A stretch of 64,000 nucleotides of DNA from Macrostomum hystrix (lineage: Eukaryota; Platyhelminthes; Macrostomidae), in the NCBI GenBank assembly GCA_950097015.1, contig CATNEN010000005.1, positions 992,001 through 1,056,000 of the forward strand, in the 5' to 3' direction. Below the pieces are notes generated by a model, which was given only the letters and a program-made list of their open reading frames with translations, did no database searches and was not told where the DNA came from. This document shows positions 19,716 through 31,900 of this stretch, piece after piece (position 1 is the stretch's first letter; each line of letters begins with the position of its first letter). The position numbers and the translations under genes are program-made.

Positions 19716-20645
19716 ATGAATTTCCATCTATTGATTGAGTATCTTTCTATTCTACTAGTGTTAGCCCTTAGCCAGTGTGTGTGTCAAAAGCACGAAATGT
19801 CAGTCGGTGGCTGCGTGGTCGCTCAGACTCCCCAACACCTGCTGACGGCCTCAAGCGCTCGCTCGTGCGCCTTCCTGTGCTCTCAGCTCCGTCTCTGCAT
19901 CGGCTGGAGCTACCGCACAGGCGTCTGCAACGTGTCGGACAGCGTGCAAACTGTGCGACTCTCGAACGACACCGACTGCGAGGTGTGGAGCGTCCTGCGT
20001 CAGCTCAGCCTCGTCGCCTTCTGGCCCATGAGCAACGCCACTCGCAGCCGCAATGTGGCCTCGAACAGCGGCCATCTCGACCTGCAGGAGAACATGGCCA
20101 TGCAGTACACGGACAGTGCGGTCAACTTCACTGGTCAGTTCGATGTGAATGAGCGATTCAACATCGACCAGCTGGCTTCAGAGTGTCTCACGAGCTTCAC
20201 GTTCTCTGTGTGGGTGAAAGTCACCAATTCATCTAGAGGACCAATGCCTCTGATCGATAGCATGACCACACCGAACAGCCTGTTCACGAGACTGTGGCTG
20301 TATCCGAACAGCTCCAATGCCGACCTGTCCGTTGAGTCTCCCAACTCGCAGGTCACATTTACTGGAGACATTGACAATGTCAACAACTGGAGCCACGTAG
20401 CTGCCGTGTACAACCGGCAGGTGCCCACACTGAGGATTTACGTGAATGGTTCACGCACCAATGCCACAATCGTCCAGGCGGCGCAGGTGTCTGGTTGCGC
20501 CAGCTTTGGTACACAAGTCCAGATTGGAGCAACGATGCGTATCGCGTATCATAACGTAGTGTTCCAGGGCTTCATGCGCAACTTTGCAGTTTCTCAAAGG
20601 GCTCTGAGCGATGCTGAAGTGTTTCAACTTTATCAGCTGTACTGA
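19716..20645 (+). CDS. Secreted PAN/LamG-like lectin-type protein, copy 3
   Basis: A 309-residue secreted protein with the same architecture as copy 2: a signal peptide from the ATG at 19716, a six-cysteine PAN/apple-like segment, and a LamG-like domain. From 19500 to about 20212 the DNA is nearly identical to copy 2, including the 5' flank; the visible differences are a handful of bases. Immediately after Ser-Val-Trp-Val the two proteins diverge sharply. Copy 3 then has its own C-terminal half (Trp-Ser-His-Val-Ala-Ala-Val-Tyr-Asn, YVNGSR, FQGFMRNFAVSQRAL) and its own 3' flank. The pattern fits gene conversion or unequal crossing over. The function is not known. Confidence 0.85.
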   Translation: MNFHLLIEYLSILLVLALSQCVCQKHEMSVGGCVVAQTPQHLLTASSARSCAFLCSQLRLCIGWSYRTGVCNVSDSVQTVRLSNDTDCEVWSVLRQLSLVAFWPMSNATRSRNVASNSGHLDLQENMAMQYTDSAVNFTGQFDVNERFNIDQLASECLTSFTFSVWVKVTNSSRGPMPLIDSMTTPNSLFTRLWLYPNSSNADLSVESPNSQVTFTGDIDNVNNWSHVAAVYNRQVPTLRIYVNGSRTNATIVQAAQVSGCASFGTQVQIGATMRIAYHNVVFQGFMRNFAVSQRALSDAEVFQLYQLY

Positions 20646-20767
20646 AGCTGCAGTAGCAATCGCATCCTTTGCCGAAAAATGATCTCGTTCGCTTTTCAAA
20701 AAGTGCATCTGCATCGTCTGAGTTGTCTGTGCGCTGTGAACATTATAACCTGATGTACAACTGTAGC

Positions 20768-20849
20768 ACTCATTTTAAAACTGTCTTCTTCATGCTGAGA
20801 AAAATATATTTAAACCAACAGTCGATGCAGTGTCCAATAAATTAGTATA
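20768..20849 (+). repeat. Left arm of an 82/83-bp inverted repeat
   Basis: The arm begins ACTCATTTTAAAACTGTC and ends CCAATAAATTAGTATA. It matches the reverse complement of 21606-21688 with only a few mismatches and one indel. It includes an AATAAA (20836-20841) that could be the polyadenylation signal of copy 3. Confidence 0.9.
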
Positions 20850-21605
20850 GAGGTCGGTGGTTCGATTTTTTACTACACTGGGACAGTTAGTGTATTTTAT
20901 CAAGACCATTTAGTCTGCATTGCTTCGATGAGTTCTCCCAGCAGTTGCTCAAACTGGCTGCGGGTAACTGTGGCATTTGTGTGGCGTCCCCCAGTCAGTG
21001 AAGCAGTAGGCAGCATTCAAAATGCAGTGTGCAATAGCTGCGACTGGAATAAATATAGTAACTTTGCCTATAATGTAAAAATCTTTGTAAAAACAATCGC
21101 TGAAAAAAAACAATCCCTTGACAATTTTATGTAGCCAAGTTGCTAGTTGTTTTTTTAACGAATTTTTTTGACATCGCTGAGGAATTTGGTGCTTAAAAAT
21201 TCATGATGCATCCAGCACTTTCTGAGGCATCCGCGCTCAAGGAAAAAAATAATTTTACTTTATTGCTTGAGTCAGAGATGTAACCTAGGAAACTGTTGAT
21301 TAAGCAAAAACCAAAAACCTTTAGTTAATGGTTAAATTTTTCGTATTTCGTCGCCTTACATTGTAGCTCTCGATCTTCAGTATTTGAGTGACTTTCGTTT
21401 TGCACAAGAGAAACCAATGATTCCATAGTGTTTAAACAATCAAGCTTTGCTGTAAAAATTGGTGTTGAAATTTGATTTGGTTGTGGCGGCCAATCCCAGT
21501 CCATGGACTGAATAACAGCTGCATGTGTGTACACAAGATCTTTGGAAGCACCGCGCAATGTAGCTGTGGCTGTGAATGTAGCCCAAATGGGTTGTGTCTA
21601 TAAAT
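20850..21605 (+). mobile_element. Interior of the inverted repeat with SINE pieces
   Basis: Near 20855-20940 there is a B-box-like GGTGGTTCGATT followed by TAGTCTGCATTGCTTC, which matches the SINE body seen at 50.2 kb. Near 21480-21570 there is the SINE tail word CAGTCCATGGACTGAA followed by GTGTACACA and GCGCAATGTAGCTG. The two pieces are about 540 bp apart in the same orientation, as if one SINE had been split by an insertion. Confidence 0.5.
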
Positions 21606-21688
21606 TATACTAATTTATTGGACACTGCATCACCTGTTGGTTTAAATATATTTTTCTCAGCATGAAGAAGACAGTTTTTCAAATGAGT
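21606..21688 (-). repeat. Right arm of the 82/83-bp inverted repeat
   Basis: This is the reverse complement of the left arm at 20768-20849. The two arms enclose about 756 bp. No clear target-site duplication is visible outside the arms, so a MITE or foldback element and a plain inverted duplication of the copy 3 3' flank are both possible. Confidence 0.9.
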
Positions 21689-21689
21689 A

Positions 21690-22920
21690 CTTTTATTTCT
21701 CTGTGTAACTTCTAATACTTTTTGACTAAGTTGTTGAAGACGTTTCTAATCAAGTTTCTCCTAGCTAGTTTTGACATCCAGCTGGTATTTTAAGTATTGA
21801 AAACATTTCATGCATATAAGAGATGCACACGAGACTCTAATGTATTCCATTTGGAATGCATATAGTAATGCATGAAAGTTGCCATCTGCAACTCAAATTC
21901 TTGGGCCCCTTGAGTTAATTGGAAGATCCACAATGCATATTGAAGGAACCATTAATTGCATGCAGGGCCTCATCATGGTTTTCGATGCTAGTGCTGCAGT
22001 TGTTTTTTAGCCTATATGCATTTTCATACTCACTAAATTAGCTTTTGCTCATATCCTAAAACATTGAAGCGTTTTTCAGCTAATTAGCTCACTCTTTTTC
22101 TGCAGAGTCGGCTTTTTAAAGAAACTTTTTCATTTCTAATTTTTTATTACGCTTCACTTTTCACTAACACTAACTCAGTGGCTAATGCTTAATTATTCGT
22201 AGTAAAGCGTAAAAACGACGAGTTCTTATTAGAATAATAATAAATTATCAATCACCAACTTTTTGCTTTTACTACTGCGCGTCCGTAGCTTATTTTTATC
22301 GCTTCCTATCAGTCCATTCTGCAGAATGAGGCTAAAACGATCCGATCCGGAGTGCCGAAACGTGAACGAAAGTAAATGATGGTGATTCGAAGAGTTTTCA
22401 ATTGAAAGTTAACAAGAATTCGATGACTAGTTTCCTAGATAGTGATTATCTTAATGTTAAGCCGGATTCATTTATATTGTTAGTTTTATTAGCACGTCAT
22501 GCTTAAACGCAAAATAGTAAATCTGCTATAAATATGCTTAATTTTTTTAGTAGATAGAAAAAATACGGTTGATTATTATCAGTTTTGCATTAATTTATCA
22601 TAAAAAATTACTGCCTGTTTGTTATAACTAGGCAGTGGCTTGGTGTGTAGATTTAAGATGGAATCTTTAAAAAGAATTTATTGCATTGCATCGGGAGCTC
22701 ATCGGGAGCTCATCGGGAACTCACACCAACACCAAGCATATAATTTTGTCGCGAAACTTACTGATAATGATAGTTGATTTAAATCTAACAGTATGTCAGT
22801 AGTTTTATAAAGGAATAAAACTATTATTGACTGCTACCTCGTTTTTATTAAGCACGCTTCTTGCGTGCCACCAAACAGCGCCTTGTAATAGCCAACGACT
22901 ACACCCAAGTTACGTCGATC
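21690..22920. other. AT-rich intergenic region upstream of the BLTP3-type gene
   Basis: No gene is recognised. A small triplication of ATCGGGAGCTC lies near 22690-22725. The stretch just before 22921 should hold the promoter and 5' untranslated region of the lipid-transfer gene, but no core element is clear. Confidence 0.4.
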
Positions 22921-25900
22921 ATGGGATTTAACAAAATTTTAAACATAGCAAAAAATCCGATTTTAAAATACCTATCAAAGTAAGTGATACTGCATTGTTC
23001 TTTGTCCTGTTTATTCTCTAAAATTATATTTTAACAACATAAATTAAATTTCAATAGTTGATAATTATTTAATTCTGAGTGGTTTTAAGGTTCTTTGTTT
23101 TATCAGTATAAATAAATTTGGCTTGTAACACTGAAGAGCTGTAAAAAATAATTCAAGTTAATAGGAATGTAGCGAATTTCGCAATAAAAAAGTTCTTTTT
23201 ACTAAATTATTGTACTGTTTTCTTCTTAAGAATCTCTTTTCTTTATATATATAATAATAATTGATTTATATAATAAAAACTATATAATATAATTAATATA
23301 ATATATATAGTAATCATTTATATATATTTACTTACTAATTTGTAAGCAAGAGGACACTCTATTATTATCACATTTTCCATGTGACAATTGCAATATTTTT
23401 ATTTGTTTAAAGTAAAACAAAATATTTATAGATTTTCTAGCAACTTTATTCTGTCAAAAGTTGCATATGGTATTACACCAAAGCGACTCGAAAGCAATAT
23501 GAAAATTAAATCACTGCGTCAAGTTAGAAGCAATAATATTTCACGATTTTATTAGCTTAATAAATTTCTCCCTTCTTAACTTAGAACGTCGTGTCCAGTT
23601 CCCATGTAAAAGGATTGTTAACTTTTTCTTATTATACATCCTAAATCTGTATTGCTAAAGTAAGAAAACTAATAATGTTTGGCAGATAAAAGCATTTGAT
23701 CAAGACTGATATAGAGGAGAAATATTCGAAAATCAAGAAGGTAAAATGACATATGATATCCTGTCAGCCGCTGTCTGAGTAGTGTCTGACTGATGGTGGG
23801 GTGGCTTGCATAGAGATTTTTTCAGAGTGGCCTGCGTTTTTTCATCTGTCACGCCCTTAAGCCATTCTTCATTTGGCTCTCATTGGCTCATCAAATATGG
23901 ACGACTCGATGTCCCCCGCTCCATTGGAATAAAAAATGAAATCTGATCCTTGAATAGCTCCGGTCGATTTCATTTCTCTCTTCATAATTTTTATTCGGCT
24001 CCCATTGACTTTCTTCTCAAGAAATCTAGAATATATGCCTCTGGCAAAACTACAATCGATTTCTTCTGTACCCTACGCATAATAAATAATGTGTCCCTTA
24101 GAGTCGATGATTTTATCTCCGCTTGTAGCCCAATGGTTACAGTTTTAGACTTCTGAATGAGACGTCGGGAGTTCGATTCTTAATGTAAAGTAAACAGGTT
24201 ATTTCCTCGAGAAAGACAATTAATTACCTTCCATATTGCAAATCGGGTACCAGCTGGGGTAAAAATTTGGGTGGCGTGTGGCGGCCTCCTTTGTCCATGG
24301 ACTGATCAGCTGTACACAAAAGCTGCGCAATATCTATCTATGTCTATCTATGATACAGAAGATATTCTCTATCAGCCTGTTGAATATGTTCTCGCAATTA
24401 TCCTGAGCGATCCTACATAGATCACATCCAAAGGCTGTGTACAGCCGTTCTGTCCATGGACAGAGGAGGTTTGACACAGAATTGCGTACGAGCTCACACT
24501 TGTCACCAGGGGGGTTCGGTGGCAGAGCGGTTTATGCGTTTGCCTCTCGCACCACGGTCCCTAAGTTCGATTCCGTAGCGAGGCCACATTCATTTGGGGC
24601 GCAGCCGCGGAGAGAAGGCTTTGGGGCTTGTCGTGCAATTTACGCCCTTGGGGGCCGACCTCCAATTGGCACAGTAAAGTGTACACTGCCTGACAATTGA
24701 AAGTCAGGGCAGATGTACACACCCGTGTGAGCGTGTGCCTTCGTACAGTATCTGTGTGCGTGTGTGCTCAGGAGTCAGCGAAAAGGGCAGAATTGCCTTC
24801 TCGCTGGCTGCGGGTCTAGTGTCACCAAGTGATTTGCCATTGCCCGCAGCCCTCCTGCAACTAATAATAAAAAATTATAATCTCTTTACCGGCATAGTTC
24901 CCATTCATGGCCAAGATTCGAACTTCAGATCTCTCAGCTAGGAGATCGAAATACCTGGTTACTAATTCTCTCGAAAATATAAGTATAAGTGATATCAGTC
25001 ACAAAATATAAGTGACGTCTTGATTTTCAAAGATTCTGTTTCAATAAGAAGCTACAAAAATTACGCCTCAAAAAACGCCAGGTTCGCCAAAAACCTGTCG
25101 CCTGAGCAGTTGAAGCTCAGCTTCATTCGCGGCGAAGGCGAGCTGACGAATCTAGAGCTGGACAGGGCGGCTGTGGCCGAGCTGCTCGATTTGCCAGCCT
25201 GGCTTCAGCTCCGCTCGGCTCGCTGCAATCGAGTTGCTATCCGGTGTCAGTGGACTAAACTGAAAAAGGTTCCATTGTGTCTCCGGCTAGATCAGGTGCT
25301 AATCGAAGTTGAAGCTGTCGACGTTCCCTCACCGGAATCGATCAGCCGTTCGACTGCAGCCGGAAATGAATCAACCAACCCAAGTCCCGGCTCCAAAGAA
25401 AAATCTGATAAATATGGATTTGCCGACAAAGTTATTGACGGAATGGATGTAACAGTGAACTCGGTGCACATTGTCCTGGTAACGCGAGTTTTTCGAGCTG
25501 ATATCGAGGTTAGTTGTGGCTGTCATTGTTTCTTTATCTGCTATTTATAATGTACCAAAATTCACATCCAGTCAGTTTTGTGTCACTTTTTCTTCTTATA
25601 TTATGTGGCCAATACGAGCGCAGGTTGAGGGTAAGTGGGTTCGGGGTAGAAAACAAATAATCTAGCCAATCAGGTGAGATTGGCTTAACTTCGCCTTATT
25701 GGCTAAAGCTAAAAGGGGGAGTGAAATTAGGGATGGAGCAGTTAATTTTTGGGCTCAGCCAATCAGATCACGGTGAGTTTTTTCCCACGCCTTGTGTGCG
25801 AATTCGATCATAAGAAAACATCGTTCTTGCAAAACATAGTCTCTCATTTTCTTCTTTCCTGTCGCTGGCCAATCAAGATAAGGCTGGGGTAGAAAGGTAA

Positions 25901-28900
25901 GGGGTAGAAAAAACAACTGGCCAATCAGAGAAGAGACTGAATTTAGAGCGATGACTTTAAATCAAGGGGTAGAAAAACAGGGGCATGGCTTGCATTATTC
26001 ATTGAAACACTGAAAAAGTGCTTTTTAGCTCGCAGAGTTATTAAAGGTAAGAATAGGGCTCATCTATGCCTAGGTGTGGCGTTTCTGTCTCAATCTGGTT
26101 TTCCAACTGTGTCAGAAAAATCCCCCCGAGACAGTCACTGTGAGCTGTGCCTCTCATCTCCCACCCCTAGCAGTAAGCGCGGGGACAGATTAATTGGAAA
26201 TTCATCAAACTCAAAATGTTCTAGCCTCAGTTTGAGTCTATCTCTTGGTTAATGCTACAATCACTCAGATTTAAGTGTCTCCCGATGTGCCGTAAAATAA
26301 TTTTCACTGTACTTTAAGATCGTGCACTTCAAGAAACCTGGCATGGAGACTATTCTGAAGGATTTAAGCCTGTAGAATTCGAAAACAAATTTAGTGGGGA
26401 GGCGAGCATCAGTCATCAGTAAGAGATTGATGCAATACTAGTTGCTTCAATGTCGAAAGCCAAATAAAAGTATAATTAATACTGATGTGTACGCTAGTGA
26501 AGTGACAGGTAGGGCAGTGAAGTGACAGGTAGGGTAGTGAAGTGACAGGTACGCTAGTGAAGTGACAGGTAGGGCAGTGAAGTGACAGGTAGGGCAGTGA
26601 AGTGACAGGTAGGGCAGTGAAGTGACAGGTAGGGTAGTGAAGTGACAGGTAGGGCAGTGAAGTGACAGGTAGGGCAGTGAAGTGACAGGTAGGGTAGTGA
26701 GGTGACAGGTAGGGTAGTGAAGTGACAGGTAGGCAGGCACAGTTTGTTTACAACCTGCTTGAGAAGCAGAGGAGCAGCTAATAATGTAGAGGTTATAGCA
26801 ATATTAGGGCAGAGAGTTCTGCGCGTGTGTGTTTCTGCTCAAATCAGAATTCTCTCAGTCAAGTGGAAGACAAATCATTCCCGTTTCTGATATTACCCAG
26901 CAAAACAATCTCAGGTAGTTAATTATCAGCCATCTTTAATTTCCTCATTTATTGCTGAATTCAACCAGGATAATATTTTTCACCCAACAGTTTCCCGAAA
27001 GGGATGATAACAGAAGAAAAATACCATTTGAATAATATAATTTCAAACAGATTCGTCACTCGTGGTCAGGAAAAAAATCTAGAAAAAATCAACTTGTCAA
27101 ATTCTCTTGCCGAACTAATTAATGGACTGCCCAACGCGGTTGTGCTGATTACTAGGGCCTGGCTAAGGCTTCTCTAGCCCACGGATTTGTCCTTGCTAGC
27201 AATAAATTAGTCATGTAGCTTTTATGGCTGTTCTGCTTTAGAAAAGTGGAATAAAAAAGGAATTTCGAAAAATTCATGTGAACGGCTTTCGATTATCATC
27301 TATTCACCCATTCATCATTTAAATATTCACACATTCAAATCATTCACCCAATTCACTCATTCAGTCATTTAACTCATTCACTATTTTAACTCATTCACTC
27401 ATTCACTCATTCACTTATTCACTCATTCACTCATTCACCTAATTCACTCATTCACTTAGTCACTCATTCACTTATTCACTCATTCACTTGTTCACTCATT
27501 CACTTATTCACTCATTCATTTGTTCACTCATTCACTCATTCACTCATTCACTTGTTCACTCATTCATTCATTCACTCATTCACCTAATTCACTCATTCAC
27601 TCATTCACTCATTCACCTAATTCACTCATTCACTCATTCACTCATTCACCTAATTCACTCATTCACCTATTCATTCATTCACTCATTCAATCATTCAACC
27701 ATTTACTCATTCACTCATTCAATCATTCAACCATTTACTCATTCACTCATTCACTCATTCACCTAATTCACTCATTCACATAGTCACTCATTCACTTATT
27801 CACTCATTCACTTGTTCACTCATTCACTTATTCACTCATTCACTTGTTCACTCATTCACTCATTCACTCATTCACTTATTCACTCATTCACTTGTTCACT
27901 CATTCACTCATTCACTCATTCACCTAATTCACTCATTCACTCATTCACTCATTCACCTAATTCACTCATTCACCTATTCATTCATTCACTCATTCAATCA
28001 TTCAACCATTTACTCATTCACTCATTCAATCATTCAACCATTTACTCATTCACTTATTCACTCATTCACCTAATTCACTCATTCACATAGTCACTCATTC
28101 ACTTATTCACTCATTCACTTGTTCACTCATTCACTCATTCACCTAATTCACTCATTCACTCATTCACTCATTCACTCATTCAATCATTCACCCATTCACT
28201 CATTCAATCATTCAACCATTTACTCATTCACCCATTCACCCATTCACTCATTCAATCATTCAACCATTTACTCATTCACCCATTCACTCATTCACCCCAA
28301 TCTCAATTCGCAGCTCTCCAAGCTGCACCTCTACAGCGTGATGGCGAACTGGGCCCGCGGCGAGTTGAAGTTCACCTACCTGCGCGATCGAGCTCACGAC
28401 CAGATCCTGCTATTCAAAGAGATGGTCTGGGACACCACTAGGATAGAAGCTGGCTTTGCTGACAGCGGTGCCAGCTGTTCGACGAACGTCGTCGTCAGAC
28501 TGGTGACAAACGCTTCGCGAATTCGAATGGCAATGAAGAAGCGACTGTCTGGTGAGTTGTTCAATTATCTGGCCATAGACAATAAAGAGTCGGAATTCTC
28601 CGGCCCGCATCGGAGGACCCCCTACCGCTTTATTTTATTGGCTCTCAGCCAGGCTTGACCTTGACACCATCCTCTTCACGCTTCGAGAGCGTGATAAATT
28701 CATTATCATTCTGTCAAGGTCGCGTCTATCTAGCTGAAATTAACAACTATTTTCCGCTAAGATTTTTCAAACTTATACTTGAAAAAGTATAAACTTGTGG
28801 ACGGACACAAAAAAGCAGATCTTGAAAGAGCTTCTCTCTTTCTCCGCCGTCTGCCCTATTCCAACAGCCGCGAATTTTTTAAGCTCGTGGCAGAGAAAAC

Positions 28901-31900
28901 ATGGGACTGGTCTCACCTTTTCCCAAGGGAATTCTAGGGCTGCTTTTTTAGTTTTCAGTTATTTTTCCCTAAAATCTATATAGAAAAGTACGTATGATAC
29001 CACATATATATTTTCTAAATCGTAGTGGCTTTAATAGTGCAATATAGATGATCAAACAACGATTCTTATCTATTTCAAACATGACAGAATAATAAATAAT
29101 CTCAGTCTTAAAGCCCTCATAAATCTAAGCGCTAACTCAGGATGGTTAGAAATGATAGCAAATGCGATTTTGAAAATTTCATCTGACAGAATAATAACCA
29201 ATCGTTTTAACTTGTGGCTAGGCAATGTGCATGATTTCAAGGCCAATTAGAGAACAGCAGATGGTTGAGATAGGAGAGAGACTAGACCAGAGAGATGAGA
29301 CATGGGAGAGACGATACTGGAGAGAGATGAGACTTAAGAGAGATGAGACATGGGAGATAAGACTAAACATAGATTAAACATAGGATAGATAAGACAGGAG
29401 AGAGATGAGACACGGGAGAGATTAGACACGGCATAGATGACACACGGGAGAGATGAAACACGGGAGAGATGAGACAGGAGATACATGAGACACGGGAGAG
29501 ATGAGACAGGAGAGACAGGAGAGAGATTAGGCACGGGAGATATGAGACACGGAAGAGATGAGTCAGGGGAGAGATGAGACAAGGGAGAGATGAGATAGGA
29601 GAGAGATAAGGCAGGATAGAATTGGGAAATAGGAGAGATGAGACAGGAGAGACATGAGACACGGGAGAGATGAGACAGGAGAGACATGAGACACGGGAGA
29701 GATTAGACAGGAGAGACATGAGACACGGGAGAGATGAGACACGGGAGAGATGAAGACACGGGAGAGATGAGACACGTGAGAGATGAGACAGGAGAGACAT
29801 GAGACACGGGAGAGATGAGACACGGGAGAGATGAGACACGGGAGAGATGAGACACGGGAGAGATGACACACGGGAGAGATGAGACACGGGAGAGATGAGA
29901 CACGGGAGAGATGACACACGGGAGAGATGACACACGGGAGAGATGAGACACGGGAGAGATGAGACACGGGAGAGATGACACGCGGGAGAGATGAGACACG
30001 GGAGAGATGACACACGGGAGAGATGAGACAGGAGAGACATGAGACACGGGAGAGGTAAGACAGAAGAGAGTTGAGGCACGGGTCAGATGAAAGAGGCAGA
30101 ATTTAAGAGCTCATAGACGTTATCAGTATAGACTTGGCAGCTGCAAAAGTACACGCAGTCAATATCTAGGCAAGCGTTTTTATATATTTTTAACTGGTTT
30201 TGAACTGCTGGCTGAGCCATTCTCAACTACCGAATCCTGCCACCAACCCGGCCAGTCTTTCGCGGCCTCGCCCCCCACCTCCCATATCTGGCAGTTTTTG
30301 AGTCGATGGGGGTGAATTTTTGGCCTTCGGTCGGAGCTGGGGTGGGTGTTTAGGTGCATCCCGATTCTCCTCTTCTTACCCCCTCTCCCCCGTTGACTGT
30401 CTGCTTCAATCTGCTTCACCAGTTGGCTCTGGACTGGCTCAAATGAGTATACATGTAGCTGTATTTTATAGACCACAGTTTTTGGCACCATTTTATGACA
30501 CCCATGACGCTCTAGGTAAGACATATATTCATTCCTCAAAGGTTGCAGAAAGCAGACTATTTGCTTGGCGTACTTTAGAAAAGCATGCCAAACATGTTAG
30601 AGACAATTTTTCGAACCTTTTTTAGATATTATTTAAACCTGTTAGACAAAATTCAAACGTGTTAGACACTGGTGAAACCTTTGTTTGACTCAAGGTGAAT
30701 CCTGTTAGACTCAGGTGAAACCTGTTAGACACATTTCAAACCTGTTAGACACAATTAAAACCTGTTAGACACATTTGAAACCCCTTAGATACAGGGGAAA
30801 CCTGTTAGACACAGATGAAACCTGTTGGACCAATTTGAAACCTGTTAGATACAGGGGAAACCTGTTAGACACATTTGAAACCTGTTAGACACATTTGAAA
30901 CCTGTTAGACACATTTGAAACCTGTTAGACACATTTGAAACCCCTTAGATACAGGGGAAACCTGTTAGACACAGGTGAAACCTGTTGGACCAATTTGAAA
31001 CCTGTTAGACACATTTGAAACCTGTTAGACACAAGTAAAACCTGTTAGACACATTTGAAACCTGTTAGACACATTTGAAACCTGTTAGACACATTTGAAA
31101 CCTGTTAGACACATTTGAAACCTGTTAGACACATTTGAAACCTGTTAGACACATTTGAAACCTGTTAGACACATTTGAAACCCCTTAGATACAGGGGAAA
31201 CCTGTTAGACACAGGTGAAACCTGTTGGACCAATTTGAAACCTGTTAGACACATTTGAAACCTGTTAGACACAAGTAAAACCTGTTAGACACATTTGAAA
31301 CCTGTTAGACACATTTGAAACCTGTTAGACACATTTGAAACCTGTTAGACACATTTGAAACCTGTTAGACACATTTGAAACCTGTTAGACACATTTGAAA
31401 CCTGTTAGACACATTTGAAACCTGTTAGACACATTTGAAACCTGTTAGATACAGGGGAAACCTGTTAGACACAGGTGAAACCTGTTGGACCAATTTGAAA
31501 CCTGTTAGACACATTTGAAACCTGTTAGACACAAGTAAAACCTGTTAGACACATTTCAAACCTGTTAGACACAATTAAAACCTGTTAGACACATTTGAAA
31601 CCTGTTAGACACATTTGAAACCTGTTAGACACATTTGAAACCTGTTAGACACATTTGAAACCTGTTAGACACATTTGAAACCTGTTAGACACATTTGAAA
31701 CCTGTTAGACACATTTGAAACCTGTTAGACACATTTGAAACCTGTTAGACACTAGTAAAAAAAGCAATTATTTTATAAACTGATTTTTGTCCAGACTCGC
31801 GAGTCATCGCCACCCGACTAGAGCTGCTGTTAGACGATCTGCTGTGGGTACTGACAGTTTCACAGCTGGAAGCTACTGTCCTGTTTCTCAAATCGATGCA

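Noticed and set aside
21830-21900. Short palindromic words (TTCCATTTGGAA, ATGCAT)
   Set aside because: Too short and imperfect to claim a transposon end or structured RNA in AT-rich DNA.
24516-24580. Possible functional tRNA-Leu or tRNA-Ser gene
   Set aside because: A- and B-box words are present but a long SINE body follows and I could not pair a proper acceptor stem. The other tRNA-like heads (18.9, 24.1, 50.2, 59.5 kb) fail for the same reason.
29334-30079. Several overlapping minus-strand Ser/Leu/Pro frames up to 238 codons
   Set aside because: Translation of the 14/16-bp GA-rich array in alternative frames.
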